Below are positions 33,469-42,406 of a DNA stretch of 64,000 bases, piece by piece; position 1 is the stretch's first letter; each line of letters starts with the position of its first letter. A program made the translations under genes and the position numbers. The notes below the pieces were generated by a model. It made no database searches, was not told the DNA's origin, and was given only the letters and a program-made list of their open reading frames with translations. The stretch is from assembly GCA_022710725.1 (NCBI GenBank), contig JAKLGK010000008.1, forward strand, positions 186,001 through 250,000, written 5' to 3'. The DNA is from Verrucomicrobiota bacterium (GTDB lineage: Bacteria > Verrucomicrobiota > Kiritimatiellia > CAIQIC01 > JAGNIJ01).

Positions 33469-34850
33469 GCAGCGTCCAGCGTCGCCGCGAGCTTCGCGGG
33501 CAGGTCGGCGATGGCGACGCGTTCCTGTTTCATCGTGTCGCGGTCGCGGATGGTGACCGTGGTGTCCTCGAGGGTCTGGAAGTCCACGGTGATGCAGAAG
33601 GGCGTGCCGATCTCGTCCTGGCGGCGGTAGCGGCGGCCGATGGCGCCGGCGACGTCCCAGAACGCGGGCCAGCGGCGTCGCAGCGTGTCGAACACGCCGC
33701 GCGCCTTTTCCACCAGCTCCGGCTTGTTCTTCATCAGCGGGAACACGGCGACCTTGACCGGCGCCGCGCGCGGGGCGAAGCGCATAACCGTGCGGGCCTC
33801 GTAGCCCTGGGGCGGCGGCTGGCCCGGCTCGGTCGGCTGCGGGGGCTGGCCGGCGGCCTCGGCGGTGGGCACCCATTCCTCGTGGTAGGCCTCGCAGAGC
33901 AGCGCGAGCGCGATGCGGTCCACGCCGGCGGACGGCTCGACGACGTGCGGGACGAATTTCTGCTTCGTCTCCTCGTCGAAGTATTCCATGGACTTGCCGC
34001 TGAATTCCTGGTGGCGGCTCAAGTCGAAGTTGCCGCGCGCGGCGATGCCCTCGAGCTCCTGCGTGCCGAACGGGAAGTCGTACATCACGTCCACGCAGGC
34101 GCTGGCGTAGTGGGCGAGTTCCTCCTTGGGGTAGACGTAGCGGTGCAGGTGGCCCTCGGGCAGGCCGATGGACTGGTACCACTTCAGCCGCTCCGCGACC
34201 CAGTATTCGTGCCACTCGGCGTCCGTGCCGGGCTTGATGAAGAACTCCAGCTCCATCTGCTCGAACTCGCGCGAGCGGAAGGTGTAGTTGCGCGGGTTGA
34301 TCTCGTTGCGGAACGCCTTCCCGATCTGCGCGATGCCGAACGGGACCTTCTGGCGGGCGACTTCCAGCACGTTCTTGAACTGGGCGAAGATGCCCTGAGC
34401 GGTCTCGGGGCGGAGGTAGGCCACCGTCGAGGCGTCCTTGACCGGCCCGACGTTGGTCTCGAACATCAGGTTGAAGAGGCGCGCCTCGGTGTACTCGTGC
34501 GGGCCGCCCTGCGGGCACTTGGTCTCGGGCAGCTGGTCCGCGCGCCAGCGGCCCTTGCACTTCCTGCAATCCACCATGGGATCGGTGAAGCCCTTCACGT
34601 GACCGGAGGCCTCCCAGATGCGCGGGTGCATGATGATCGAGGAGTCGAGGCCGACGATGTCGTCTCGGTTCTGCACCATGGCGCGCCACCAGGACTCCTT
34701 GATGTTCCGCTTGAGCTCCACGCCGAGCGGGCCGTAGTCCCAGAAGCCGTTGATGCCGCCGTAGATTTCGGAGCTCTGGAAAATGAAGCCGCGGCGCTTG
34801 CAGAGCGAGGCCAGGGCTTCCATGGTCAGTTGGGCTTTGTCCGTTGTCAT
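33465..34850 (-). CDS. glyS: Glycine--tRNA ligase, homodimeric (bacterial/archaeal alpha2) type
   Basis: A 461-residue class II synthetase that charges tRNA-Gly. Motif 1 lies around [22 protein letters not shown] (quoted in part; about 20-40). Motif 2 is [21 protein letters not shown] near 208-228, and motif 3 is [15 protein letters not shown] near 315. A C-terminal anticodon-binding domain starts at about 365 ([12 protein letters not shown]). The length fits the alpha2 enzyme; it is not the alpha/beta glyQ-glyS form. It heads a short operon with rph, joined by a four-base overlap. The gene is divergent from the pyruvyltransferase-like gene. Confidence 0.95.
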   Translation of the reverse strand: MTTDKAQLTMEALASLCKRRGFIFQSSEIYGGINGFWDYGPLGVELKRNIKESWWRAMVQNRDDIVGLDSSIIMHPRIWEASGHVKGFTDPMVDCRKCKGRWRADQLPETKCPQGGPHEYTEARLFNLMFETNVGPVKDASTVAYLRPETAQGIFAQFKNVLEVARQKVPFGIAQIGKAFRNEINPRNYTFRSREFEQMELEFFIKPGTDAEWHEYWVAERLKWYQSIGLPEGHLHRYVYPKEELAHYASACVDVMYDFPFGTQELEGIAARGNFDLSRHQEFSGKSMEYFDEETKQKFVPHVVEPSAGVDRIALALLCEAYHEEWVPTAEAAGQPPQPTEPGQPPPQGYEARTVMRFAPRAAPVKVAVFPLMKNKPELVEKARGVFDTLRRRWPAFWDVAGAIGRRYRRQDEIGTPFCITVDFQTLEDTTVTIRDRDTMKQERVAIADLPAKLAATLDAA

Positions 34851-34859
34851 GGGAGCGGC

Positions 34860-34888
34860 ATGGTGCGCCAGCAGGCGGGGCCGGTCAA
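34860..34888 (-). promoter_or_regulatory. Candidate promoter of glyS-rph
   Basis: On the minus strand TTGACC (34888-34883) is followed after 17 bases by CACCAT (34865-34860), a weak -10. Initiation would fall a few bases before the glyS ATG at 34850, so the leader would be very short. Confidence 0.35.
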
Positions 34889-34939
34889 GTTGGAATCGCG
34901 TGAAACCGGTGGCCCCGCGTGCTAGGGTTGGGGGTGGCG

Positions 34940-35863
34940 ATGCAACTCCTGTACTGCGGAAAGAAGACGCAAAACTTCGGCGACGCGCTGAATGCCTGGT
35001 TCTGGTCCCGCTGCATGCCGGGCGTGTTGGACGGCGATCCGGGCGAAGTGGTGTTCGGGATCGGCACTATTTTGTGCTCCGGGATGCCGGTGCCCGCCGC
35101 GACCCGTTGCATACATGTCCTCGGCTCCGGTTGCGGATATGGAGACCGTGCTCCGGACCCCCGGTACCGGGTCTGGTTTGTCCGCGGTCCGCGCACGGCC
35201 GCCCGGTTGGGGGTCGAGGACTCCAAGGCGATCAGCGATCCGGCCATGCTGTTGCCCCGCCTGATGTCTGCCGCGGGCCCCGCCAAGGCGCGAGCGCCCG
35301 TATTCATCCCGCATATCGATTCCGCGCTGGTCTGTGATTGGGCGACGCCCTGCGCACTGGCAGGCGTTCGTCTGGTCGATCCTCGGACGCCGGCGGAAGC
35401 CTTCATCGACGCGGTTCGCGCGGCGCCCCTCGTCCTGGCGGAGTCCCTGCACGGCGCCGTGGTGGCCGACGCCTTCGGCGTGCCGTGGGTGCCGCTCGCC
35501 AGTTCGGACGACATCCTGGCCTTCAAGTGGGAGGATTGGCTGGACACGCTGGCATTGGAGTATCGGCCGTGCCGGGTGCAGCGCCGGATCCCGTGGGGGT
35601 GGACCCGGTTGCGGGGCGGGCTGCGGCGACTGGCCGACGACCTCGGCCTGTCCCGTCGGGCCGCGCGGACGCGCGTTTCTTCCCTTTTGGAACGGCAGCC
35701 CCGGGCCGAGAACTGCGCGGACAGCCTTCTGAACGCAAGCCGGCAGACCCCATTCCTGTCGCAGGAAGAAGTCCGATCCCGCATCGCCGAGCGGCTGGCC
35801 GAAGCGATTACAGCGTTTGCCCGGTTCGCAGGAAAGCCGGCGGTTAAAGACCGAAGTGTATGA
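34940..35863 (+). CDS. Polysaccharide pyruvyltransferase-like protein (ExoV-like)
   Basis: A 307-residue protein resembling the polysaccharide pyruvyl transferase family, which adds ketal pyruvate to extracellular glycans. [17 protein letters not shown] at the N-terminus, VVFGIGTIL (about 35-43) and [18 protein letters not shown] near 170 are the recognisable family stretches. The ATG at 34940 follows a G-rich ribosome site; in-frame GTG/TTG codons just upstream are possible. A weak promoter GTGAAA - 17 - TAGGGT (34900-34928) precedes it. It opens a surface-glycan cluster running to about 41.7 kb, and its stop is 10 bases before the first palindrome of the pair at 35874-35975. Confidence 0.78.
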   Translation: MQLLYCGKKTQNFGDALNAWFWSRCMPGVLDGDPGEVVFGIGTILCSGMPVPAATRCIHVLGSGCGYGDRAPDPRYRVWFVRGPRTAARLGVEDSKAISDPAMLLPRLMSAAGPAKARAPVFIPHIDSALVCDWATPCALAGVRLVDPRTPAEAFIDAVRAAPLVLAESLHGAVVADAFGVPWVPLASSDDILAFKWEDWLDTLALEYRPCRVQRRIPWGWTRLRGGLRRLADDLGLSRRAARTRVSSLLERQPRAENCADSLLNASRQTPFLSQEEVRSRIAERLAEAITAFARFAGKPAVKDRSV

Positions 35864-35873
35864 CCATTGAATA

Positions 35874-35975
35874 TATCACAGTTTATAAACTGTGATACAC
35901 GGGCAAGACGCGTCATATTCTTAAGGATTCCGCGAATTTCGAGGCTCTACATATCACAGTTTATAAACTGTGATA
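35874..35975. repeat. Paired identical 24-base palindromes (family A)
   Basis: The perfect 24-base palindrome with arm TATCACAGTTTA occurs at 35874-35897 and again at 35952-35975, with centres 78 bases apart. Identity extends a little beyond the palindrome, through ATACAC on the right. The pair begins 10 bases after the pyruvyltransferase stop and lies between two convergent genes. Further on, CGCGGCCGC (35991-35999) and GCGGCCGCG (36053-36061) form a wide inverted repeat that also encloses an ATGCG/CGCAT stem. The remainder of this 215-base gap shows no coding signal. Confidence 0.8.
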
Positions 35976-36078
35976 CACAGGTTATTTACCCGCGGCCGCG
36001 ACGCTCCTCGTTTCAGATGCGGGAGAAGGAGTCTTCGCATCACAAAGCATGAGCGGCCGCGAAAAGAGCGGGCGGCTC

Positions 36079-36795
36079 TCACCGCCAGTGTTCGCGGACG
36101 TAGTCGTTCTCGACTTCGTGGGGCTTGGGGTCGCCGTGAAAGACCATGACCTTGCACCCGCGGGGGAGTTCCCTGCGTCCATGCTTCCGGTAGCTCAGCA
36201 GCCATCCTCCCGGGAAGCTGTGCTCCTTCAGTTCCCGCGGCGCGTAGACGTATCGTGAGATCCACTCCTGGTCGCCTCCGTAGCGGGTCTCGTCCTCCCA
36301 CAACACGACCTTGTCGTTCGAGCCGAGATACGCGTCGTATTCCCGCGCCCACCGGACCCGGCCCGCCGCCAGTTTCTCTCCAAGGGACGTGTACAGGGTC
36401 TCGTGACGCCCGCCCTGGAAGCGCATGACCGAAGAGTTGTAGTGCGGCACGCGCGACCGGTACCAGTCGTACAGCCCCACGAAGACATCCTGCGGCCGGA
36501 AGGATAGCAGCGCGTCAATCGGCCCGGTGATCACGACGTCGAGATCGAAATACAGGCAGATGTCGTCACCGGAAAACAGGCCCGGCCGGAATAGTTCCAG
36601 CTTGTTCCAGCAGTACTCCAGGCCGCCCCGCAGCCCCAGGGGCTCGATCCCCGACGCCAGCCCCGCCGGATCGTCCGTCAGGCACACGAAGCGATGCGGC
36701 AGAGGGAGGTTCCGCCGGACCATGGCGCGCAGCCGGTTTACATAGTCCGCCGGGAACTTCGTCCCCCATTTCACGCATGCCACGTTCAGGTCCAT
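36079..36795 (-). CDS. Glycosyltransferase-like protein with DxD motif
   Basis: A 238-residue protein, probably a GT-A-fold glycosyltransferase. The ATG at 36795 begins MDLNVACVKWGTKFPADYVN. LPHRFVCLTDDPAGL near 32-46 and ICLYFDLDVVITGPID near 78-93 contain the DxD metal/nucleotide-sugar site. Further motifs are NSSVMRFQGG near 120, GGDQEWISRYVY and VFHGDPKPHEV at the end. The overall pattern matches small glycosyltransferases of the GT8/capsular type. The much longer open frame upstream overlaps the next gene's leader and lacks the fold. Donor and acceptor are unknown. Its neighbours point to surface-glycan synthesis. Confidence 0.8.
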   Translation of the reverse strand: MDLNVACVKWGTKFPADYVNRLRAMVRRNLPLPHRFVCLTDDPAGLASGIEPLGLRGGLEYCWNKLELFRPGLFSGDDICLYFDLDVVITGPIDALLSFRPQDVFVGLYDWYRSRVPHYNSSVMRFQGGRHETLYTSLGEKLAAGRVRWAREYDAYLGSNDKVVLWEDETRYGGDQEWISRYVYAPRELKEHSFPGGWLLSYRKHGRRELPRGCKVMVFHGDPKPHEVENDYVREHWR

Positions 36796-36922
36796 GCCGC
36801 CGTTCCCATACCATGGCCGCATCCCCTGGCAAAGCGCATATAGGCGGGCGCCCGGCTTGCCCCCGCGGCCCCGATGGGGAATATTGGCGGGCGACGGCGG
36901 CGCGAATACCCGGAGATCGCGG

Positions 36923-39913
36923 TTGAAGATCCTTATGACATGCCTGCTCGACTGGGAAACGCCCAGCGCAGGCCGCATCCATTTTGGGTCCCTGGCCCGG
37001 GCCTTCGCGGCGGAAGGCCACGAGGTGATCGGGGTGATCCCCGCCCGGCGCGACCGGGCGCGCGATCCCGCCCCCTTCGCGCGCGTATACGCCACGCCCC
37101 GATTCAACGAGGGGTATGCCGGGCAGCTCCTGCGGGCGGCCGCGCACCTGGGCGTCCTGGCCCGCGCCATCCGGCGCGAACGGCCGGACGCGATCTACGT
37201 CCGCTTCCGGTCCTGCTCGCCGCTGTCCTGCGCGGCGGCCCGGCTGTGCGCCCGCGGCGCCGTCGTGGTCGGCGAGCATAACACCTGGGCCAGCGCCTAC
37301 CTGGAGGTGTCGGGCTACTCGACGGCGGTCAACGCGCTGTCCCGCCGGAACCAGCTTCTGGCCGCGCGCAGCGCGCACCGGATCCGGACCTCGACGCGCC
37401 ATCTGAAAAATATCCTCGTGGAGCAAGGCATCGAAGCCGGCCGCGTGTTCGTGGCCGGGATGGGCGCCGACCTCGACCGGTTCCGCCCGCTGCCCCGCGA
37501 CGAGTCCCTCGCGCGCGCAGGGCTCGACCCGTCCGCCCGCTATGTCGGCTACGCGGGCAGCCTCAACCGCTGGCAAGGCGTGGACGTGCTGATCGAGAGC
37601 CTTCGGCATTTGCCGGGCGACGTCCGCGTCGTGATCCTGGGCGAGGGCCCCCAGGCCGACAACCTGCGCCGGCAGGCCGCGCAAGCGGGCTTGTCCGACC
37701 GCGTGCTCTTCAAGGGCCATGTGCCGCACGAGGATATGCCGTGGTGGATCAACTGCTTCGAGGTCGGCGTCGGCGCGCTGCGCACGCAGGCGCGCGGCCG
37801 GATGCTCGGCACCCCTATGAAACTCGCCGAGTACGCCGCGTGCGGCGCCCCGGCCGTCGCGGCCTCCGTCGAAGGCGTGGAAATCCTCGAGCAGCGGGCC
37901 GCGGTGATCCGCGTGCCGTCGGAGGACGCGCGCGCCGCCGCGGAGGCCATCCGCCGCCTGCTGCGCGAGCCCGCGGAGCGGCGGAGCATGGGGCTCGCCG
38001 CGCGCGCGGTCGCCGAGGAATGCCTCTCGTGGACGGCCATCGCGCGACAGGTGCTCGCGCATTTCTTGCCGATTCCCGCCGGACCGGATCGACGTTCCGC
38101 GTCGGATCTCCGCCGGCTGGCCGGGGCGGGGCTGCCGGCGGGCCGCGCGTTCACCTACCTGTATCGCCGCCACGGCATCTACCTGCCCCGGGCCGCACGC
38201 TCGGTCTGGGTCGTCGGCGAACGGCCCGCCGATTTCGAGGCCGCCGGCCCGCTCATCCGGAGGCTGCGGGAACTCCAGCCGAAACACCGGCTCGTGGTCC
38301 TGTCTCCCGACCCCGGCACGTTCGACTGGCTGTGCGCGCGCTACGCCGGCGACACGGCGCTGCCGTTCCCGCGCGATACCCGCCGCGCCGTGGACCGTTT
38401 CGTCGCCGCCCTCGCCCCGCGCCTTGTGATACGGCTCGGCCGCGATAGCGTTCCGGGAGCGCGATGGGCCGCGCCCCTGGCCGGCGCCGGCACTCCGGTC
38501 GTGACCGTGCGGGCCGGCGGCGCCGACCCGGACGCGGGCGCGCTGATTCGGGAGGACCTGTCCTTCGAAGTCGGGCTGGGCCTCCCGGTTCCGGCGGGGG
38601 CCTACCTGCGCCGCGAGTTGGGGCTTTCTGAAGAGGCGCCCGTCATCCTGGCGGAGCAGGTTTGTCCCGGCGAGGAAAGCATACTGCTGGCCGCGTGGTG
38701 TCGCGTTCGCGAGGCCCGGCCGGACGCCGTCCTCCTCCTGGAGCCGCGCCGGCGCGGGCAGACCGGTTCCATCCTTCGGTTGGCCCGCCGGTATGGACTG
38801 GCCGCGCGGCGGCGCAGCCAGCCGGTGCGCGCCGAGACGCCGGCCGTGCTTGTTCTGGACCGCGCCGCCGAACTGCCCGCGCTGTACGCCGTCGCCTCCG
38901 TGGCCGTCCTGGGCGGGAGTTTCACCGCCGGCGGACCCGTGGCCAACCCGGTATGCCCGGCGCGCTTCGGCGTGCCCGTGGTCACGGGACCCGGAAGCCG
39001 CGACGGGGTCGAGAAGTTTGTCCGGGAGGGCGCGGCGATTCGCATGCCGTCGGCAAACCTGGCGGAGAGCTTGCTGACGCTCCTGGGCGATCCCGCCCGG
39101 CGAAAGGCCCTGGCGGAATCCGCGGGCCGGCTGGTGGCGGCGAACGAAGGCGCGACGATGCGGGCCTGGTCCGCGCTGGCGCCCTTCCTGCCCTCCGGGC
39201 CCCGCGAGCCGGACACGCAGGGCTGGCGCGTGAAGACCCGCGTGGACCGGTTGAGCGATACCGCGTTCGGGCAGTGGCTGGCCGGGCGACGGTCCGGCCG
39301 CCGCCTCGACACCTGGGAGGAACTGCGCGAGCGACTGGGCCGCCCGCGCGCCATCCTCTGCCTCGGCAACGGCCCCTCGTCGGAGGACCCGGCCATCCGG
39401 GACATCTGCCACGACTGCCTCATGCGGATCAACTGGCGGTGGAAAGGGCGGGGCCTGCTCGACCGGCCGGACCTGGTCATGGTGGGCCACCCGCGGACGC
39501 TGCAGGAGGCGCCGCCGTGCGTCTTCGGGTTCGGGCGCGTCGAGTGGGAGCGCGCGATGCTGATCCGGCACCTGCTGATGGGCGGGCTCCGGCCGGTGGA
39601 ATTCTTCACGCTCGAGCGCGTCGCGTCCATCCTGCGCCCGACGGACTGGCACGCGCGGCCGACCAACGGGGCGCTACTGGTGGCGATCGCGGCCGCCCTT
39701 CAGCCGGACGAATTGATCCTCGCGGGCTACGATCTCTTCCGGCATCCCGACGGCCGATATCCGGGCGACGTCCATTCGCAGAACGAGCCCGCCCAGGTCC
39801 ACGATCGCGACGCGGATGTCGAGGTCATCGCCCGCGCGCTGGCCGCCTACACGGGCCGCGTGGACATCCGCAGCGATATCCTCCGCGCCGCCCTCGACGC
39901 CCGGCCGGCGTGA
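36923..39913 (+). CDS. Three-module glycosyltransferase: GT4 + WaaA-like + GT29-like
   Basis: A 996-residue cytoplasmic protein. I start at the TTG at 36923, which has GGAG eight bases upstream; ATG 36935 is the alternative. Residues of about 1-395 form a GT4 glycosyltransferase (AGRIHFGSLARAFAAEGHEV; GYAGSLNRWQGVDVLIESL; MLGTPMKLAEYAACGAP). Residues of about 405-755 resemble Kdo transferase WaaA (SVWVVGERPADFEAAGPLI; PRRRGQTGSILRLARRYGL; ALYAVASVAVLGGSF then GGPVANPVCPARFGVPVVTG). Residues of about 775-996 resemble a sialyltransferase-like GT29/DUF115 fold (AILCLGNGPSSEDPAI; CLMRINWRW; ARPTNGALLVAIAAALQPDE). The third assignment is the least certain. The fusion suggests consecutive steps on one glycan, possibly involving a keto-sugar. 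Confidence 0.82.
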   Translation: MKILMTCLLDWETPSAGRIHFGSLARAFAAEGHEVIGVIPARRDRARDPAPFARVYATPRFNEGYAGQLLRAAAHLGVLARAIRRERPDAIYVRFRSCSPLSCAAARLCARGAVVVGEHNTWASAYLEVSGYSTAVNALSRRNQLLAARSAHRIRTSTRHLKNILVEQGIEAGRVFVAGMGADLDRFRPLPRDESLARAGLDPSARYVGYAGSLNRWQGVDVLIESLRHLPGDVRVVILGEGPQADNLRRQAAQAGLSDRVLFKGHVPHEDMPWWINCFEVGVGALRTQARGRMLGTPMKLAEYAACGAPAVAASVEGVEILEQRAAVIRVPSEDARAAAEAIRRLLREPAERRSMGLAARAVAEECLSWTAIARQVLAHFLPIPAGPDRRSASDLRRLAGAGLPAGRAFTYLYRRHGIYLPRAARSVWVVGERPADFEAAGPLIRRLRELQPKHRLVVLSPDPGTFDWLCARYAGDTALPFPRDTRRAVDRFVAALAPRLVIRLGRDSVPGARWAAPLAGAGTPVVTVRAGGADPDAGALIREDLSFEVGLGLPVPAGAYLRRELGLSEEAPVILAEQVCPGEESILLAAWCRVREARPDAVLLLEPRRRGQTGSILRLARRYGLAARRRSQPVRAETPAVLVLDRAAELPALYAVASVAVLGGSFTAGGPVANPVCPARFGVPVVTGPGSRDGVEKFVREGAAIRMPSANLAESLLTLLGDPARRKALAESAGRLVAANEGATMRAWSALAPFLPSGPREPDTQGWRVKTRVDRLSDTAFGQWLAGRRSGRRLDTWEELRERLGRPRAILCLGNGPSSEDPAIRDICHDCLMRINWRWKGRGLLDRPDLVMVGHPRTLQEAPPCVFGFGRVEWERAMLIRHLLMGGLRPVEFFTLERVASILRPTDWHARPTNGALLVAIAAALQPDELILAGYDLFRHPDGRYPGDVHSQNEPAQVHDRDADVEVIARALAAYTGRVDIRSDILRAALDARPA

Positions 39914-39929
39914 GACGGCCGCCCGCCGG

Positions 39930-39979
39930 TTTTCCAAACATTGGAAAAAATCGGCGGCGTTTTTCCAATGATTGGAAAA
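39930..39979. repeat. Paired near-identical palindromes (family B)
   Basis: TTTTCCAA-ACA-TTGGAAAA at 39930-39948 and TTTTCCAA-TGA-TTGGAAAA at 39961-39979, with centres 31 bases apart, sit in the 67-base gap between two convergent stop codons. The arms are identical and only the three central bases differ. The linker is GC-rich. AT-rich arms flanking stems could also serve bidirectional termination. Confidence 0.8.
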
Positions 39980-39980
39980 G

Positions 39981-41726
39981 TCAGCCTGCCCGCGCGCCGG
40001 GCGTGAGCCGGCCGTCTTCCAGCGTGTAGGCCGCGTCGGCGACGCGGGAGAAGCCGGACCGGTGGGAGATGGCGAGGATCGTCGGGTGGTCCGGCAGTTG
40101 CTTGAGGGCGGCGAGGATGGCGTCCTCGGTGGCGGGATCGATGCCCGTGGTGGCCTCGTCCAGGATCAGCAGCGCCGGGCGGCGGACGAGGGCGCGCGCG
40201 ATGGCGATGCGCTGCCGCTCGCCGCCGGACAGCTTGGCGCCGCGCTCGCCCACGACGGTGTCGAGTTCCTTCGGAAGCGCCGCGATGAAATCCCAGGCGG
40301 CGACGGCGCGGAGGGCCCGCTCCACGTCGTCCGCCGCCAGCGCGGGATCGCCCAGCGTGACGTTGCGCCGCACGGTATCGTGGAAGAGGAACGGCTCCTG
40401 GGGCACGTAGCCGACCCGCTCGCGCCACCGGCGGAGATCCAGCCGGCCGAGGGGCACGCCGTCGAGGCGCACCTCGCCCGCGTCCGGCGTGATCAGGCCG
40501 ACCAGCAGGTCGGCGAGGGTCGTCTTTCCGGAGCCGGAGGGGCCGGCGAGCGCGGTGATGCGACCTGCCGGCAATTCCGCGGAGATATCCCGGAGGACGG
40601 GGGTTTCGCCCCGGCGGAACGAGATCCGGTCCAACTGCAGGCCGCGCGCGAGGACGGGGGCCTGGCCGGCGGGCGGCGCCTCGGCCCCGGCGGCCGCCTG
40701 CGCGATGGTGTCGCGCAGCCGCCAGAACATGGTTTCGTAGCGGACCAGGTCCTGCAGCATGACCTGCAGCGTGTTGATGCGGCCCATGACCTGAACCAGG
40801 AGCAGGAGGCACAGGCTCAAGACCTCGACGCCGACGTTCCAGAGCGACCAGGCCAGGAAGAACACCGCGGCGGCGGCCGCGAGCTGCAGGGGCTCGCGCA
40901 GCGTGCGGAGGGCGGCCCGGCTGGTTTCGGTTTTCCGCTGCCATCGCTTCAGGTCCCGGATATCGGCTTCCAGCAGGTCGGCCACGCGGTCCTCGCAGGC
41001 CATGGCCTTGAGCGGCTTGAGGCCTTGGAGGCTGTCCACCAGCGTCGCGTTGACCGACTCGAAGAGAGCGGACGAGCGGGCGCCGGCGCGACGGACCTGC
41101 TTCACGAATCCGTGGAAGACCGACATGGCCGCCGCCCCCGCCGCCAGCGCCAGCAGCGTCACCCGCCAGGACACGGCGAACGCGAGCGCCGCGTAGGTCA
41201 GCGCCTGCACGACGCCGGCGAGGATGCGGCCGGTGTAGAGGTAGATGGCGGCCGCCTGCTCGGTGGCAAAGCCCATGGTGTGGGCCAGCCGCCCGGAGGG
41301 CTGGCCGAGGAAGAACCCCCACCGCGCCTTCATGAGGGCGCGGAGCAGGTCCAGGCGGAAATCCGCGGCGATATCCACCGCCGTGTGGGCGACGTACCGC
41401 GCGGTCAGGAAGGAGATCAGGGCCTTGACCAGGAAGGCCGTGACGATCACCGCCAGGAGGCCCGGGACGGAGGCCGGCAGCCCGAGCAGGTCGATCGCGC
41501 GGCAGGCCCACCGCGCCACGGGCAGGTCGATGGGAATTTCCCGCCGCATCAGCAGCCCGGCCAGCGGGAGGATCGCGCCCAGCCCGAGGGCTTCCGCCGC
41601 GCCGGACAGCAGCAGGCAGCCGACGGTCACGAGGGATCGCCATGGGTAGAGGCCCAGGAACAGGCGCATGAGTTCGAGGCTGCCGCGCCCGCCCGGGGCC
41701 GGCGTCTGGGTCGCGTCGCGGTTCAT
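39981..41726 (-). CDS. ABC exporter, fused permease and ATPase (MsbA-like)
   Basis: A 581-residue half-transporter. Residues of about 25-310 hold six membrane helices; about 345-580 are the nucleotide-binding domain. Walker A is LAGPSGSGKTTLADLL, the Q-loop region GYVPQEPFLFHDTVRRN, the signature LSGGERQRIAIARAL, Walker B ALLILDEATTGID, and the H-loop AISHR. It probably works as a homodimer exporting a lipid-linked or amphipathic substrate; the adjacent glycan genes make a lipid or glycolipid substrate plausible, though drug export cannot be excluded. The start at ATG 41726 overlaps the pgl stop, so it is expressed from the zwf promoter, an odd operon partner. Confidence 0.92.
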   Translation of the reverse strand: MNRDATQTPAPGGRGSLELMRLFLGLYPWRSLVTVGCLLLSGAAEALGLGAILPLAGLLMRREIPIDLPVARWACRAIDLLGLPASVPGLLAVIVTAFLVKALISFLTARYVAHTAVDIAADFRLDLLRALMKARWGFFLGQPSGRLAHTMGFATEQAAAIYLYTGRILAGVVQALTYAALAFAVSWRVTLLALAAGAAAMSVFHGFVKQVRRAGARSSALFESVNATLVDSLQGLKPLKAMACEDRVADLLEADIRDLKRWQRKTETSRAALRTLREPLQLAAAAAVFFLAWSLWNVGVEVLSLCLLLLVQVMGRINTLQVMLQDLVRYETMFWRLRDTIAQAAAGAEAPPAGQAPVLARGLQLDRISFRRGETPVLRDISAELPAGRITALAGPSGSGKTTLADLLVGLITPDAGEVRLDGVPLGRLDLRRWRERVGYVPQEPFLFHDTVRRNVTLGDPALAADDVERALRAVAAWDFIAALPKELDTVVGERGAKLSGGERQRIAIARALVRRPALLILDEATTGIDPATEDAILAALKQLPDHPTILAISHRSGFSRVADAAYTLEDGRLTPGARAG

Positions 41727-42406
41727 GGCGCTGGCGTGGAGGCCATCCACAGCGATACGTTCCGGCAGCCGGCGACGGCCAGGCCGGCGGGCAGGCTCTC
41801 CGGATCGTCGAGCAACTTCCGGACCACGGCGGTCTTGTCGGACCCGGAAACCAGGAAGACGATCTCCTCGACGTGTTGCAGCAGCCCGGGCGTGACGCTG
41901 ACGCGGTGCGGCGGGTTCGGGCGCCGGACGGCGACGGCGAGCCGGCCCGCGCCGCGCCGGACGTCCGCGGGGCTGAACAGCGAGGCCGTGTGCCCGTCGG
42001 CGCCGAGGCCGAGCAGGCCGAGGGTGAAATGCGCGCCGCCCTGCAGCAGGGCCTGCAGGTCCCGGTGGTACTGCTCCGCGGCCTCGTCGAGGGGAAGGCT
42101 GGTGTTCACGCGGAGCAGCCGCTCGCCGGGCACGGAAAGGGCGGTGAACAGGTCGGCCAGCGGCCTGAAGTTGCTGTCCGGGTGGGTGGGCGGGACGTAG
42201 CGCTCGTCGCTCAAGAAGAAGCGCAGTTCGGGCGAGGCCACCACGCCCTCGGCCGCGAGGGCCTGGTAGGCGGGGAGGGGCGTCCGGCCGCCGGACAGCA
42301 TGACGGCCCGCCAGCGGGGCGAGGGATTCGGCGCGATGTGGCGGGCCAGCAGGGCGACCGCGGCGTCGGTCAGTTCCCGGGGCGAGGTAAAGCGGAGCAC
42401 GTTCAT
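41723..42406 (-). CDS. pgl: 6-phosphogluconolactonase
   Basis: A 227-residue enzyme of the NagB/Pgl family, hydrolysing 6-phosphogluconolactone in the oxidative pentose phosphate pathway. AVMLSGGRTPLPAYQAL at about 34-50 is the sugar-phosphate loop. FFLSDERYVPPTHPDSNF at about 63-80 is the family signature, and LGLLGLGADGHTASLFSP near 125-142 contains the catalytic-His loop. The length is usual. It is overlapped on both sides: by zwf upstream (four bases) and the ABC exporter downstream (ATGA). Zwf and Pgl catalyse consecutive steps. Confidence 0.95.
   Translation of the reverse strand: MNVLRFTSPRELTDAAVALLARHIAPNPSPRWRAVMLSGGRTPLPAYQALAAEGVVASPELRFFLSDERYVPPTHPDSNFRPLADLFTALSVPGERLLRVNTSLPLDEAAEQYHRDLQALLQGGAHFTLGLLGLGADGHTASLFSPADVRRGAGRLAVAVRRPNPPHRVSVTPGLLQHVEEIVFLVSGSDKTAVVRKLLDDPESLPAGLAVAGCRNVSLWMASTPAP

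Noticed and set aside
36566..39652. A 1,028-codon minus-strand frame opposite the three-module glycosyltransferase
   Set aside because: The plus-strand frame has three recognisable glycosyltransferase modules; the minus frame is compositionally biased and domain-free.
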